From Chitinophagales bacterium (lineage in GTDB: Bacteria; Bacteroidota; Bacteroidia; Chitinophagales; Saprospiraceae): 64,000 bases of DNA. The position numbers were made by a program, and so were the translations under genes. The DNA is taken from the NCBI GenBank assembly GCA_013299105.1, contig JAAFJY010000012.1, positions 62,001 to 126,000 of the forward strand, given 5' to 3'. Position 1 is the first letter of the stretch. Each line of letters opens with the position of its first letter. Of the stretch, positions 41,570 to 49,756 are shown piece after piece. The notes beneath the pieces were generated by a model. That model made no database searches. It was given only the letters and a program-made list of their open reading frames with translations, and was not told the origin of the DNA.

Positions 41570-43804
41570 TCACAAAGTCCACCAATAATTCAACTTCACC
41601 ACCAAACCCCGATTCTTGTTCAGCATTGGGAAATCGGCATTGTAATTATCGGTGTACACCACAAACAAGTCCGACATGGGGCGGAAACGCCATTGTAGGC
41701 GGCTGTTGATGTTGAAATTGTTGCGCTGGGTGTTGAACTGGAGGAAGGTAGTCCAGAAAATGCTGTTCGAGAAGTTGACTTCGGTGCGCGGGCCGATCAA
41801 GAAGAGTTTGGTTTTGCCATACTCGTCGGGGAAACGCAGGTTGTTGAACTCCATTGCAAAAGTGAAATTACCCCAGGGCTGCTGGCGGTAATTGATTTCG
41901 GTGGCTACTTGCTCGATGGTGCCATTGTAAAAACCACCCCAGCGGAAACTGCCGCTGTACACCAGCTTTTTGCGGGCATCCGAGCTGTATTCCACTTCGT
42001 ATTGGCTGAAACGGTAAACGGATTTGGGCAAAGGCACCCCATCCGTAAAACTGAAGGGGAAAAGCAGATTGATGTCTTGGTTGTCGAAGCGCAGGGCCAG
42101 AGAGGAGGTATTGTCCATTTCCATGCGGTAGCGCAGGCGGTTGAAACGCTCGTTGAAGCTGCCATCAGGGTACCACAACAGTTGGGATTCGAGTCCGATG
42201 ATGTGCACATTCACTTTGCCGCTTTTGGGAAACATAAAGTAGTTGAGCTCGGTAAAGTTTTGCTTGAACCCCAAGCGAATGACCGTATCCCGCTCGGCAT
42301 CATACTGCTCGCTGCGGCCCAGGAAGCCCATGTCGGCGTAAAAATTGGAACCTAGCTCATTAAAATCACTGATGATGCCAAATTTTTCGCCCGAATACTC
42401 AAAACCAGCTTGCGCGAAGGTGTTTTGATTGGAAAAACCCTCCTTGACCGAGCGGTGATACCCTCCCCAAGCCGACCAATCGCCTTTTTTGTTTTGGTAA
42501 ACCCACTCGCTGCCCCAGTTGCGGCCATAGTCTTTATTATTGGCCTCGCCTCCGCCCGTGTTTTGGCGGTTGTTGAAATAGCCTTTGATCAGCGAACGGC
42601 TCAATACGCGCTGGTTGAAAGAGAATGCCGTATAGTTTTGTGGGTCAAAATCTTCGGTGGCGCGGGTTTGCATGTTCATCAGGCCGATGCGGGTCTTTTT
42701 ACCGATGTTGCCCGTGAGACGAGCGCCCGCCAGGATGGGCACTGGCGAGGCATTGCGGTCCAAACCAATAGCCCTGGAAAAATAAGGCTGTACATCCGGG
42801 TAGGCGTAACTGGAGAAAAGGTCGTCATTTTCCAGGAAAAATGTACGCCGCTCCGGGAAAAAGATGTTGAAACGGGTCAGGTTGGTGACTTGCTGATCAA
42901 CATCTACTTGCGAAAAGTCGGGGTTCACGGTCAGGTCGAGGTTGAGCGCCGAGCCGAGCGAGACTTTGGCATCCAGGCCCACGTCGGCTTGCGAAGTCGT
43001 GGCCTTTTCGGGCACTTTATCCGTGTTTACCCCCGCAATGGCATAGGGAATCAAAGAAACATTGGCAGGCATGGGCCGAGGGGCGCTGGGGAAATTCAGC
43101 ATCCCGGTGTAACCAAGGTCCGTCCCCTCAAATTGGATGGGCATGTGGGTCCAGGTCGAGTATTGGTTGTTGCGGGTATCGCTGCGGATGAAATTGATGC
43201 CCCAGGTACTTTTGCCCGCGTTGTAGCGCAGGGTCTTGAAAGGGATGGCAATTTCGAGGTCCCAATGGTCGGCGTAGCGTTTGGTGGCCGAGTACCAGCG
43301 GTTGTCCCAACTGAAATTCATGTCGCCAAACATGAAGGCCACCAGCAGGTCTTCCGATTGCACATTATAAGGACTCAAGCCAAAAAAGAAGCCATTGGTC
43401 TGCTGGTTCACTGGGTCGAGCACGATGGCAAATCCGTCGCTGTCCCAGTAGCGGGTATCGCGTTTGAGGGTTTGGATAGTGTAGTGGCTGGAATCGTAAC
43501 AAGTAGCGGCGATGTACAAAAACTGGTCGTTGTAAGCCACTTTTACCTCAGTTTTAGCCTCGGCTGGTACATCGGCCTGGGGCCATTTGGCCCAAAAATC
43601 TTTGGCAATTGAGGTATTTTGCCAAGCGGCTTCATCGAGCAGGCCATCCACTTTGATGGTTTCGTTGCTGCGCACTGCGTTGAGCTGAAACTGGTCGCGT
43701 TGAAATTGGGCCTGGACAAATCCTGTGAAACTCAACAAAAAAAGCAAGGTGCCCCAAGAGCGGGGCACCGCCGAGTTTGGATGAATATGAAAAATAAGAA
43801 ACAT
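41570..43804 (-). CDS. DUF5916 outer-membrane protein with CBM9-like N-domain
   Basis: 744 residues. A signal peptide (TLLFLLSFTGFVQAQ) is followed by a family 9 carbohydrate-binding-like domain (about 45-235: IKVDGLLDEAAWQNT, YWDSDGFAIVLDPVNQQTNG) and the DUF5916 barrel region, with the diagnostic NPDFSQVDVDQQVTNLTRFN and FFPERRTFFLENDDLF. Common in Bacteroidota; the function is not established, though an outer-membrane porin or hydrolase-like role has been proposed by context elsewhere. Monocistronic. Confidence 0.9.
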   Translation of the reverse strand: MFLIFHIHPNSAVPRSWGTLLFLLSFTGFVQAQFQRDQFQLNAVRSNETIKVDGLLDEAAWQNTSIAKDFWAKWPQADVPAEAKTEVKVAYNDQFLYIAATCYDSSHYTIQTLKRDTRYWDSDGFAIVLDPVNQQTNGFFFGLSPYNVQSEDLLVAFMFGDMNFSWDNRWYSATKRYADHWDLEIAIPFKTLRYNAGKSTWGINFIRSDTRNNQYSTWTHMPIQFEGTDLGYTGMLNFPSAPRPMPANVSLIPYAIAGVNTDKVPEKATTSQADVGLDAKVSLGSALNLDLTVNPDFSQVDVDQQVTNLTRFNIFFPERRTFFLENDDLFSSYAYPDVQPYFSRAIGLDRNASPVPILAGARLTGNIGKKTRIGLMNMQTRATEDFDPQNYTAFSFNQRVLSRSLIKGYFNNRQNTGGGEANNKDYGRNWGSEWVYQNKKGDWSAWGGYHRSVKEGFSNQNTFAQAGFEYSGEKFGIISDFNELGSNFYADMGFLGRSEQYDAERDTVIRLGFKQNFTELNYFMFPKSGKVNVHIIGLESQLLWYPDGSFNERFNRLRYRMEMDNTSSLALRFDNQDINLLFPFSFTDGVPLPKSVYRFSQYEVEYSSDARKKLVYSGSFRWGGFYNGTIEQVATEINYRQQPWGNFTFAMEFNNLRFPDEYGKTKLFLIGPRTEVNFSNSIFWTTFLQFNTQRNNFNINSRLQWRFRPMSDLFVVYTDNYNADFPMLNKNRGLVVKLNYWWTL

Positions 43805-44156
43805 GGTCGATGATGAGAAAGTATATGCAAAAACATACTTTCATAATGGTGGAAAAATGCAGGGCCAGTTTTATGGAGAAAACCAGCTAACTCGGTTTTG
43901 TAGTAAAAAGTTCCCACAACCCGAGAAAACGGCACAAAAGTAGGCATTATGCACTTTCCAATTGACAAAAACAAAAGTAAGCTTTGGAAAAATAGTCCGC
44001 CACAAAATGACGCCAAGTGCCTAAAAGCGAGGACGAATCTGGACTTTTTGGGGAGCAAGAAAGGGGAAAGGAAATTTTTTCAAAAAAAATTTCAGCTGCG
44101 GGAACTAATTTTTTTTGCTCCTTGTTATTCCCCTAATCGCATAAAATCCGATCTTT
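43805..44156. other. Divergent intergenic region DUF5916 / ECF sigma
   Basis: About 350 bases. A small hairpin, GAAAGTAT (43817-43824) with ATACTTTC (43835-43842), lies just upstream of the DUF5916 start and could be an operator. No exact -7 box is seen for the sigma gene; GATCTTTA near 44149 is the nearest. Confidence 0.35.
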
Positions 44157-44747
44157 ATGGTAGCCATCAGACAACACGGCGAGGACATGAATTTCGATAA
44201 GGTTTTTGACGAGGAATTTGCTCCACATTTAGCAGCCTTGTACAACTTTGCGTACAGCTTCACCTTCAATGAGCACGACGCAAATGACTTGGTACAGGAA
44301 ACGATGTTGAAAGCATACAAGGCCATTCGCCTGTATGAGCAAGGGACTAATGCAAAAGCCTGGTTGTTTCGTATCCTCAAAAACACTTACATCAACGAGT
44401 ACCGCAGCAAGGCTCGCCGCCCCAACAGCGTTGAGCTTGACGATGCCAGAACAGTGGCCGACGTTGAAGCCAATGGCGGCCAAGGTGCTTATGTAGGTAT
44501 GGATTTTTCCAGCATTTCGTACCGCGATGTGCTGGGAGATGAAATTACCAAAGCAGTTGACGCAATGCCGGAAGACTTCCGCATCGTATTCTTACTTTGC
44601 GACCTGGAAGACTTCTCATACGAGGAGATTTCAAAAATCATGGACATTCCAATCGGAACGGTACGCTCTCGTTTGCACAGAGGTCGTTTGGCCCTGAAAA
44701 CGCACTTGAAAGTATATGCTGAGTCGATGGGATTCTACACGGAGTGA
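44157..44747 (+). CDS. ECF-type RNA polymerase sigma factor
   Basis: 196 residues (186 from the alternative ATG at 44187, MNFDKVFDEEFAPHL). Region 2: LYNFAYSFTFNEHDANDLVQ, then ETMLKAYKAIRLYEQGTNAK. Region 4: AVDAMPEDFRIVFLLCDLED, FSYEEISKIMDIPIGTVRSR. It directs RNA polymerase to a stress or envelope regulon. The likely anti-sigma gene is at 45244, but a terminator and a MITE now separate the two. Confidence 0.92.
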   Translation: MVAIRQHGEDMNFDKVFDEEFAPHLAALYNFAYSFTFNEHDANDLVQETMLKAYKAIRLYEQGTNAKAWLFRILKNTYINEYRSKARRPNSVELDDARTVADVEANGGQGAYVGMDFSSISYRDVLGDEITKAVDAMPEDFRIVFLLCDLEDFSYEEISKIMDIPIGTVRSRLHRGRLALKTHLKVYAESMGFYTE

Positions 44748-44748
44748 T

Positions 44749-44795
44749 AAAAACGGCCTGAAAAGAGGGCAATAACCTCGTTTTGGGCCGTTTTT
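44749..44795 (+). terminator. Intrinsic terminator of the ECF sigma gene
   Basis: AAAAACGGCC pairs with GGCCGTTTTT, with an inner GAGG/CCTC extension. It begins directly after the stop codon. Confidence 0.85.
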
Positions 44796-44803
44796 GTGTA
44801 AAG

Positions 44804-44964
44804 GAGTATGTTTAAAATTTTTTGCTTCCTGTAAAACGGCCTAATTTAGTCTACTCTTCGTTAGGAAAATGCTCATTATGCGCTGCATAACTCCGCTTTT
44901 CCTGCCTCGATTAGCCTAAATTTGACTTGTTTTCCAGCTAAGCCTACAATATTTAAACATACTC
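44804..44964 (+). mobile_element. MITE-like element (copy C)
   Basis: 161 bp with perfect inverted ends GAGTATGTTTAAA and TTTAAACATACTC and the same palindromic core as copy A (TTATGCGCTGCATAA). The flanks are TAAAG on the left and TAAAA on the right, compatible with a TAA duplication followed by small change. It lies between the sigma terminator and the anti-sigma gene. Confidence 0.88.
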
Positions 44965-45077
44965 TAAAAAACCAAACATGCTTTCTTGCGTTTGTGAAAA
45001 ATTCACGAGCGTTTCTCTGAATGTAACCCAATTTATAACAATTGCTCTTGAAAGGGTAAATCAAAATCCAAACACCA

Positions 45078-45250
45078 TGTCATCGCAACCCAGCCTTAGA
45101 CCGAATTTGAATGCTCAGTCATGCTACACAAGCGCCTTCGATTTTTTTGGAGGAGGCGTCTGGGGAGTTCCGATGACCAGCTCAAATCGAGTCGTCCGGG
45201 TTGACTTGGTAGGACCTTTTGATGAGCAGCCAAATTCACGGCCATGTTGA
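45078..45250 (+). CDS. Short ORF overlapping the anti-sigma start (doubtful)
   Basis: 57 residues from the ATG at 45078 (MSSQPSLRPNLNAQSCYTSA ... GPFDEQPNSRPC). Its TGA (45248-45250) overlaps the ATG at 45244, an arrangement seen in coupled genes. No homologous family is recognised, and a Gly-rich FFGGGVWGVPM is the only notable feature. It may be a leader peptide or chance. Confidence 0.3.
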
Positions 45251-45486
45251 CTAAAGAAAAAAATCACGAGGATTTTGCAGCAAAAGTATCCTTGTACCTG
45301 GACAATGAGTTGAGCGATAAGGAAAGTCGCGAATTGCTCAAGGACATTCAATCCAATCCACTGTTTCTCAGTATTTTGAGCCAGGAAAAATCCTTTAAAG
45401 AATTCATCAAATCGAAATTGGAACGCAGACAACCCTCGCCCGCATTGATACAATCGATCAAAGAAAAAATAAAAGTAAACGCCTAA
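45244..45486 (+). CDS. Small anti-sigma-like protein
   Basis: 80 residues, soluble: KVSLYLDNELSDKESRELLK, then DIQSNPLFLSILSQEKSFKE. The YLDNELSDKE-like segment and helical layout match the small anti-sigma proteins that follow ECF genes in Bacteroidota; the zinc-binding HxxxCxxC is absent. It would bind and restrain the sigma factor encoded at 44157. Confidence 0.7.
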   Translation: MLTKEKNHEDFAAKVSLYLDNELSDKESRELLKDIQSNPLFLSILSQEKSFKEFIKSKLERRQPSPALIQSIKEKIKVNA

Positions 45487-45655
45487 TCAAGATAAAGGCG
45501 GGCAAATACAGCTTATTCAACACCTTTCAAACTCGATTCCTCACCTGATAGAGTCCACTCGTACTCTTATTCAGAAAAGTATGTCCTGTGAGTTTTGAGT
45601 TGTTTGTTGAAGCTGAAAAAGAAGTTACCAAAGTTTCAAACGCATTTCACCAACC

Positions 45656-45694
45656 AGCCCGATAAGTATTGAACCGATCAATGCTTATCGGGCT
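45656..45694 (+). terminator. Long hairpin, terminator or operator
   Basis: AGCCCGATAAGTATTGA (45656-45672) pairs with TCAATGCTTATCGGGCT (45678-45694) over 17 positions with one T-G pair and a 5-base loop. T-rich sequence follows. It may end the anti-sigma transcript. It ends 42 bases before the AAA-ATPase-like start, so a regulatory role is also possible. Confidence 0.6.
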
Positions 45695-45736
45695 GAGTTG
45701 TTGTTGGTTTTGCTCAAAATCCGTACTTTTAGGCCC

Positions 45737-47284
45737 ATGAAAAAATTACCCATTGGCATACAGTCATTCAGTGAACTCATAGAAGGCGGATATATCTATG
45801 TGGACAAAACAGCATTGCTCAATGAAATAGTAAATGATGGGAAGTATTATTTCCTCTCGCGCCCTCGCCGTTTTGGTAAATCTTTGCTTCTGAACACCAT
45901 CAAATCGCTGTTTCAAGGCAAAAAATCACTCTTTTCAGGCTTGTGGATTGAAGACAAATGGGATTGGGAGCAGAGCAACCCGGTTCTGCATTTTTCATTT
46001 GATGTACTGAGTTATGATAAAATAGGGTTAGAAGAAGCGATTTTGCAGGAGTTATCCGTTCAGGCTCAAAATTTTCAGATTACGTTCCAGTTCAGCGATA
46101 TCAAAAGCCAATTCGCTGAACTGATCCAAAAGCTACACAATAAATATGGCAAAGTCGTGCTCCTCATCGATGAATACGACAAACCCATCATTGATTTTCT
46201 GGAAAAACAGACCCTGGAAAAAGCTAAAGTCAACCGTGAAATCCTGCGCAGTTTCTATGCTGTGTTGAAAAGTTCCGATGATCACCTCCGACTGGTGTTC
46301 ATCACGGGCATTTCCAAATTTTCGCAGGTTTCAATTTTTTCACACCTCAATAACCTGGACGACATTACCCTCAACCAGCGGTATGCTACTTTGACGGGTT
46401 ATACTCAAAAGGAATTGGAACATTATTTCGAGGACCATCTGCAAGCTGTACAAACCTCGCTGCAGGCAAGTCGCCAGCAAGTACTGGATGGCATGCGCGA
46501 ATGGTACAATGGCTATTCCTGGGATGGGGTGCAGCGGGTTTATAACCCCTTTGGCGTTTTGCGCTTTTTTTCGGGCCAACGTTTCACCAATTTCTGGTTT
46601 TCAACAGGCAACCCCAGGTTTCTGATCGAACAAATGCGCAAGGGGGAGTTCTTTTGGATTGAAAACATCCATGCCAACAACACCACTTTTGAACGTTTTG
46701 ACATTGAAAACCTCGACCTGACTTCCATTCTTTTTCAAGCTGGCTACCTCACCGTCAAAGAATTGGACCTCTGGTCGGGCGACATGATCCTGGACTACCC
46801 CAACAAAGAAGTGCGCCAAAGCATGTACCAGTTTTTGATCGACGATTTATCCAAAGATGTGCATCGCACCGATACCGGGCTCACGATCCGCAACCTCAAA
46901 CAAGCTTTTGATCTGGGCGATTTGTCACAAGTGCGTGAAATTCTCAATGGCCTGCTGGCCGATTTGCCAAGTGAAGTCTTTGAGAAAAAATCGGAGGGCT
47001 TGTACCACGGATTGCTCCATGTGGTGTTCAAATACCTAGGCATGTACGCCCAAAGCGAGGTACACTCCGCCCGTGGCCGCGCTGACGCAGTGGTCCAAAC
47101 ACCCGATGCCGTGTATATTTTTGAGTTCAAATTCAACAAAACAGCCGCCGAAGCCTTGGTCCAAATCCGCGAAAAGGGCTACGCCGACAAGTACCGCAAC
47201 GCTGGAAAAAAATTGCGGGGCATCGGCGTGAATTTCAGCACCAAAGCTCGCGGCATTGATGAGTGGGTGGAAGAGGCGGTTTGA
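45737..47284 (+). CDS. AAA-ATPase-like protein with C-terminal PD-(D/E)XK nuclease domain (copy 2)
   Basis: 515 residues, the same length and architecture as copy 1 at 4686-6233: MKKLPIGIQSFSELIEGGY, Walker A-like SRPRRFGKSLLLNT, Walker B VVLLIDEYDKPIIDFL, and C-terminal GRADAVVQTPDAVYIFEFKF. Many blocks are identical, for example YNGYSWDGVQRVYNPFGVLR. The ATG at 45737 is preceded by TACTTTTA five bases upstream, mirroring the promoter-box position of copy 1. The frame is open back to 45698. Function unknown. Confidence 0.85.
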   Translation: MKKLPIGIQSFSELIEGGYIYVDKTALLNEIVNDGKYYFLSRPRRFGKSLLLNTIKSLFQGKKSLFSGLWIEDKWDWEQSNPVLHFSFDVLSYDKIGLEEAILQELSVQAQNFQITFQFSDIKSQFAELIQKLHNKYGKVVLLIDEYDKPIIDFLEKQTLEKAKVNREILRSFYAVLKSSDDHLRLVFITGISKFSQVSIFSHLNNLDDITLNQRYATLTGYTQKELEHYFEDHLQAVQTSLQASRQQVLDGMREWYNGYSWDGVQRVYNPFGVLRFFSGQRFTNFWFSTGNPRFLIEQMRKGEFFWIENIHANNTTFERFDIENLDLTSILFQAGYLTVKELDLWSGDMILDYPNKEVRQSMYQFLIDDLSKDVHRTDTGLTIRNLKQAFDLGDLSQVREILNGLLADLPSEVFEKKSEGLYHGLLHVVFKYLGMYAQSEVHSARGRADAVVQTPDAVYIFEFKFNKTAAEALVQIREKGYADKYRNAGKKLRGIGVNFSTKARGIDEWVEEAV

Positions 47285-47699
47285 GTTTAGGGGTGGTACA
47301 AAAAATAAGATACCCGAAAAAAGTGCTGCTCAAAACGATGTAAGCCTATGCTTTTGTGGGGATTTTGCCCGGGGGCCAAACGGGCCTTGAGCAAATCCCG
47401 ATTTTGCGAAAGGGATGACGGATCAGAAGCCACCACTGTTTGAGCGACGAAGGAGCGAGTTTGGTGGATTCCCGTCAGCGCTTTCAAGCAAAATCGTAGG
47501 ATTTGATCACAGCCCTTGACTTTTTTGTTTCTTTTTTTGTCAAGAAAAAAAGAAAAAGAATATTTAATTGAAAATCAAGGCTTTATATTCAAATTCAGCC
47601 TTGTCAAGCGCCAAAAAGTATGAAAATTCAAAACAATATCCATCCAAGAAGTAGCCTATTTTCTGTTCTATTTGGGTAGGTTTTTATTTACAAATCGCC
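47285..47699. repeat. Structured non-coding region
   Basis: No gene is seen in about 415 bases. A nested hairpin is visible: TGACGG (47416-47421) with CCGTCA (47472-47477), and inside it CCACCA (47430-47435) with TGGTGG (47462-47467). Further on, CTTGAC (47515-47520) pairs with GTCAAG (47539-47544) around a T-rich stretch and is followed by an A-rich one. The T-rich/A-rich hairpin resembles a widespread Bacteroidota intergenic repeat. Only one copy is in this window. Confidence 0.5.
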
Positions 47700-48554
47700 T
47701 TACTTCATCACCTTCAAACTCAAATCCAAGCTCTTAGCGGAATGCGTCAAAGCGCCTACTGAGATGTAATCCACGCCAGTCAAAGCGATCTCACGCAAGG
47801 TTTCATGGGTTACGCCACCCGATGCTTCGGTTTCAAAGCGCCCGTCCACCATTTTTACCGCTTCTTTCAGCAGCTCCAAGGGGAAATTATCAAGCATGAT
47901 GCGGGTGAGTTGGCCCGTATCAAGGGCTTCTTGTAACTCGGTCAAATTGCGGACTTCCACCGTTAGGTTCAGCTTGGTGCCTTGCTCTTTTTGGTAAGCG
48001 GCCACCCTTTCAATCGCCGGGCGTAGGCCACCACAGGCATCGGCATGGTTGTCTTTGATCATGAACCAATCGTACAAACCATCGCGGTAATTGTGGCAAC
48101 CGCCAATGCGCACCGCCCATTTTTCCAAAAAGCGGATCAAAGGAGTGGTTTTGCGGGTATCCAAGATTTTGACGGGCAAATCGGCCACCAAATCGGCGTA
48201 AGTACGGCTCACCGTGGCGATGCCGCTCATGCGCTGCATGGTGTTGAGCACCAGGCGTTCGGCTTGCAGCAGGGTGCGGGTATCACATTCCACGTAAAAA
48301 GCGACCTGCCCGTACTGGATTTTGGCCCCATCCTCCAGGATTTTTTCAAAAATACAATCTGGGGCCAGGGTTTTGAATATGTGCTCGGCGATGGCCATGC
48401 CCGCCAAAATGCCTTCGTCTTTGACCAAAAGTCGAGCCCGATTGCGGGCCGTGGGCGGAATACAGGCCAGGCAAGTCACGTCGCCTGTACCCACATCTTC
48501 TTTGAGGCCAGCCATGACAAAAGCGTCGATTTGGGCAAGCAGTGTTTGATCCAT
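47700..48554 (-). CDS. nadC: Nicotinate-nucleotide diphosphorylase (carboxylating)
   Basis: 284 residues from the ATG at 48554 (MDQTLLAQIDAFVMAGLKED); the longer frame reads through a repeat. It makes nicotinate mononucleotide from quinolinate and PRPP in NAD synthesis. Family blocks: EDVGTGDVTC, LNTMQRMSGIATVSRTYADL, ILDTRKTTPLIR, RIGGCHNYRDGLYDWFMIKD (basic quinolinate-binding residues) and ITLTGVDYISVGALTHS-like end. A GTTGAAGG-type repeat lies 5 bases upstream of the start codon. Confidence 0.95.
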   Translation of the reverse strand: MDQTLLAQIDAFVMAGLKEDVGTGDVTCLACIPPTARNRARLLVKDEGILAGMAIAEHIFKTLAPDCIFEKILEDGAKIQYGQVAFYVECDTRTLLQAERLVLNTMQRMSGIATVSRTYADLVADLPVKILDTRKTTPLIRFLEKWAVRIGGCHNYRDGLYDWFMIKDNHADACGGLRPAIERVAAYQKEQGTKLNLTVEVRNLTELQEALDTGQLTRIMLDNFPLELLKEAVKMVDGRFETEASGGVTHETLREIALTGVDYISVGALTHSAKSLDLSLKVMK

Positions 48555-48558
48555 TCTG

Positions 48559-48592
48559 GTTGAAGGGTTGAAATGTTGAAGGGTTGAAAAGA
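48559..48592. repeat. Short tandem GTTGAAGG-type repeat abutting nadC
   Basis: GGTTGAAGGGTTGAAATGTT, then GAAGGGTTGAAAAGA. It occupies the place where the nadC ribosome-binding site would be, and lies between nadC and the PorT-like gene on the same strand. Confidence 0.8.
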
Positions 48593-48610
48593 TTGTATCC
48601 GAGATTGGCA

Positions 48611-49336
48611 TTAAAAAATGACCCCTAGTTTGAGGACCAAGGCATTGCCAGTGGCTTTGGAGCGGTCGCGTTGGTTGCCTCCAGGTTCAAAAACAGTGCC
48701 CTTGTTTTCAGTCAAATCTGTAAATCCAACCTGAAAACCCAGCCCTGCAATCAGCGACGTGGTTTCAGCTAAAGCATATTGAATGCCTCCGTTCATACCC
48801 CAAGCCAGGCTGATGCCATTGATGTCTTTGCGGATGTTGATCCTTTCAGCTTCGGGGCCTACGCCACGCCCTTCAATGGCTCCACGGGCTTGGGATTTGA
48901 AGTTGAGGTAAACACCCGGCTCTAAAAAATAACGGATGTTGCCAAACTGGCGGGTACGCATTTTGACCATCAGCGGAATTTCGATGAATTGCAGGCTGTG
49001 CTTGAGTTTCACACCTGCAGGGAGGGTATCGTACTGAGCATCGAGGTCAGATTGTGGCCAATAGCGACCGCCGAAGTCGTAGACCAGGCTGCCACCGTGG
49101 TTGAAAGCAAAGCCAATCCCGGTGGAGACTGCGTAGTTTTCACGAAAATAATATTCAGAAATCATGCCCAACTTGAAGCCCAAGTTGGTACCACTGCGGT
49201 TGATGTTTTTGTTGTCGGTCTTCATGGTCGTGAAAGCCGGGCTGAACTGGAAACCAAATTCCACGTTTTTATCCTGGGCTTTCATACTGGCACAACTCAG
49301 GGCCAAACCAAGCAATACTGCGATGACTTTTTTCAT
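48611..49336 (-). CDS. PorT-family outer-membrane beta-barrel protein
   Basis: 241 residues. A signal peptide (KKVIAVLLGLALSCASMKAQ) is followed by alternating amphipathic strands typical of the small eight-stranded barrel (OMP_b-brl_2 / PorT family): NVEFGFQFSPAFTTM, GTNLGFKLGMISEYYFRENY, LQFIEIPLMVKMRTR, RYFLEPGVYLNF. It ends in LVLKLGVIF with the C-terminal Phe needed for barrel assembly. It lies 56 bases upstream of nadC; co-transcription is possible but a functional link is not evident. Confidence 0.85.
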   Translation of the reverse strand: MKKVIAVLLGLALSCASMKAQDKNVEFGFQFSPAFTTMKTDNKNINRSGTNLGFKLGMISEYYFRENYAVSTGIGFAFNHGGSLVYDFGGRYWPQSDLDAQYDTLPAGVKLKHSLQFIEIPLMVKMRTRQFGNIRYFLEPGVYLNFKSQARGAIEGRGVGPEAERINIRKDINGISLAWGMNGGIQYALAETTSLIAGLGFQVGFTDLTENKGTVFEPGGNQRDRSKATGNALVLKLGVIF

Positions 49337-49512
49337 TTTGTGTTTTTTAGGTGCACAACAACATTTGCCAAATCTGCTTCATGCTGTTTTGCTTTGCTGG
49401 GAATAAAATTTTCGAGTGGGATGCAACGTTCATCCGCACGTAATGCAAAATTGCAGTTAGATAACGTTCTACTTCTGCAAAATTGCAGATTTTATGTGAA
49501 AAACCGCTGTAA

Positions 49513-49685
49513 GAGCGTGTTTAAATATTGGAGGTTTAGGCAGAAAACGAGTCAAATTTTGACTAATCAAGGCAGGAAAAGCGGAGTTATGCAGCGCATA
49601 ATGAGCATTTTCCTAACGACCTTTATTAGAAAGGTTAGGCGAAATTGGGCCGTTTTATAGCAAACAAAAAATTTTAAACATGCTC
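49513..49685 (-). mobile_element. MITE-like element (copy D, inverted)
   Basis: 173 bp with ends GAGCGTGTTTAAAT and TTTAAACATGCTC, flanked by TAA on both sides (49510-49512 and 49686-49688). Its reverse complement aligns with copies A and C through the core TTATGCGCTGCATAA. Its right end lies 5 bases before a promoter -7 box of gldB. Confidence 0.88.
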
Positions 49686-49690
49686 TAAAG

Positions 49691-49698
49691 TAGCTTTG
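49691..49698 (+). promoter_or_regulatory. Bacteroidota -7 box (TAGCTTTG) for gldB
   Basis: An exact TAnnTTTG 58 bases before the ATG at 49757. The -33 region would fall inside the end of MITE copy D. Confidence 0.5.
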
Positions 49699-49756
49699 TG
49701 CACTCAGAAATACAAGATCAGAATGCCTGGCGAAAGCACCCAATTGTTTCTAAAAA

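Noticed and set aside
42410-43612. 400-residue plus-strand ORF opposite the DUF5916 gene
   Set aside because: Shadow of a clear DUF5916 coding sequence; composition is unlike a real protein of this genome.
47287-47487. 66-residue minus-strand ORF
   Set aside because: It falls across the nested hairpin region and has no coding-like features.
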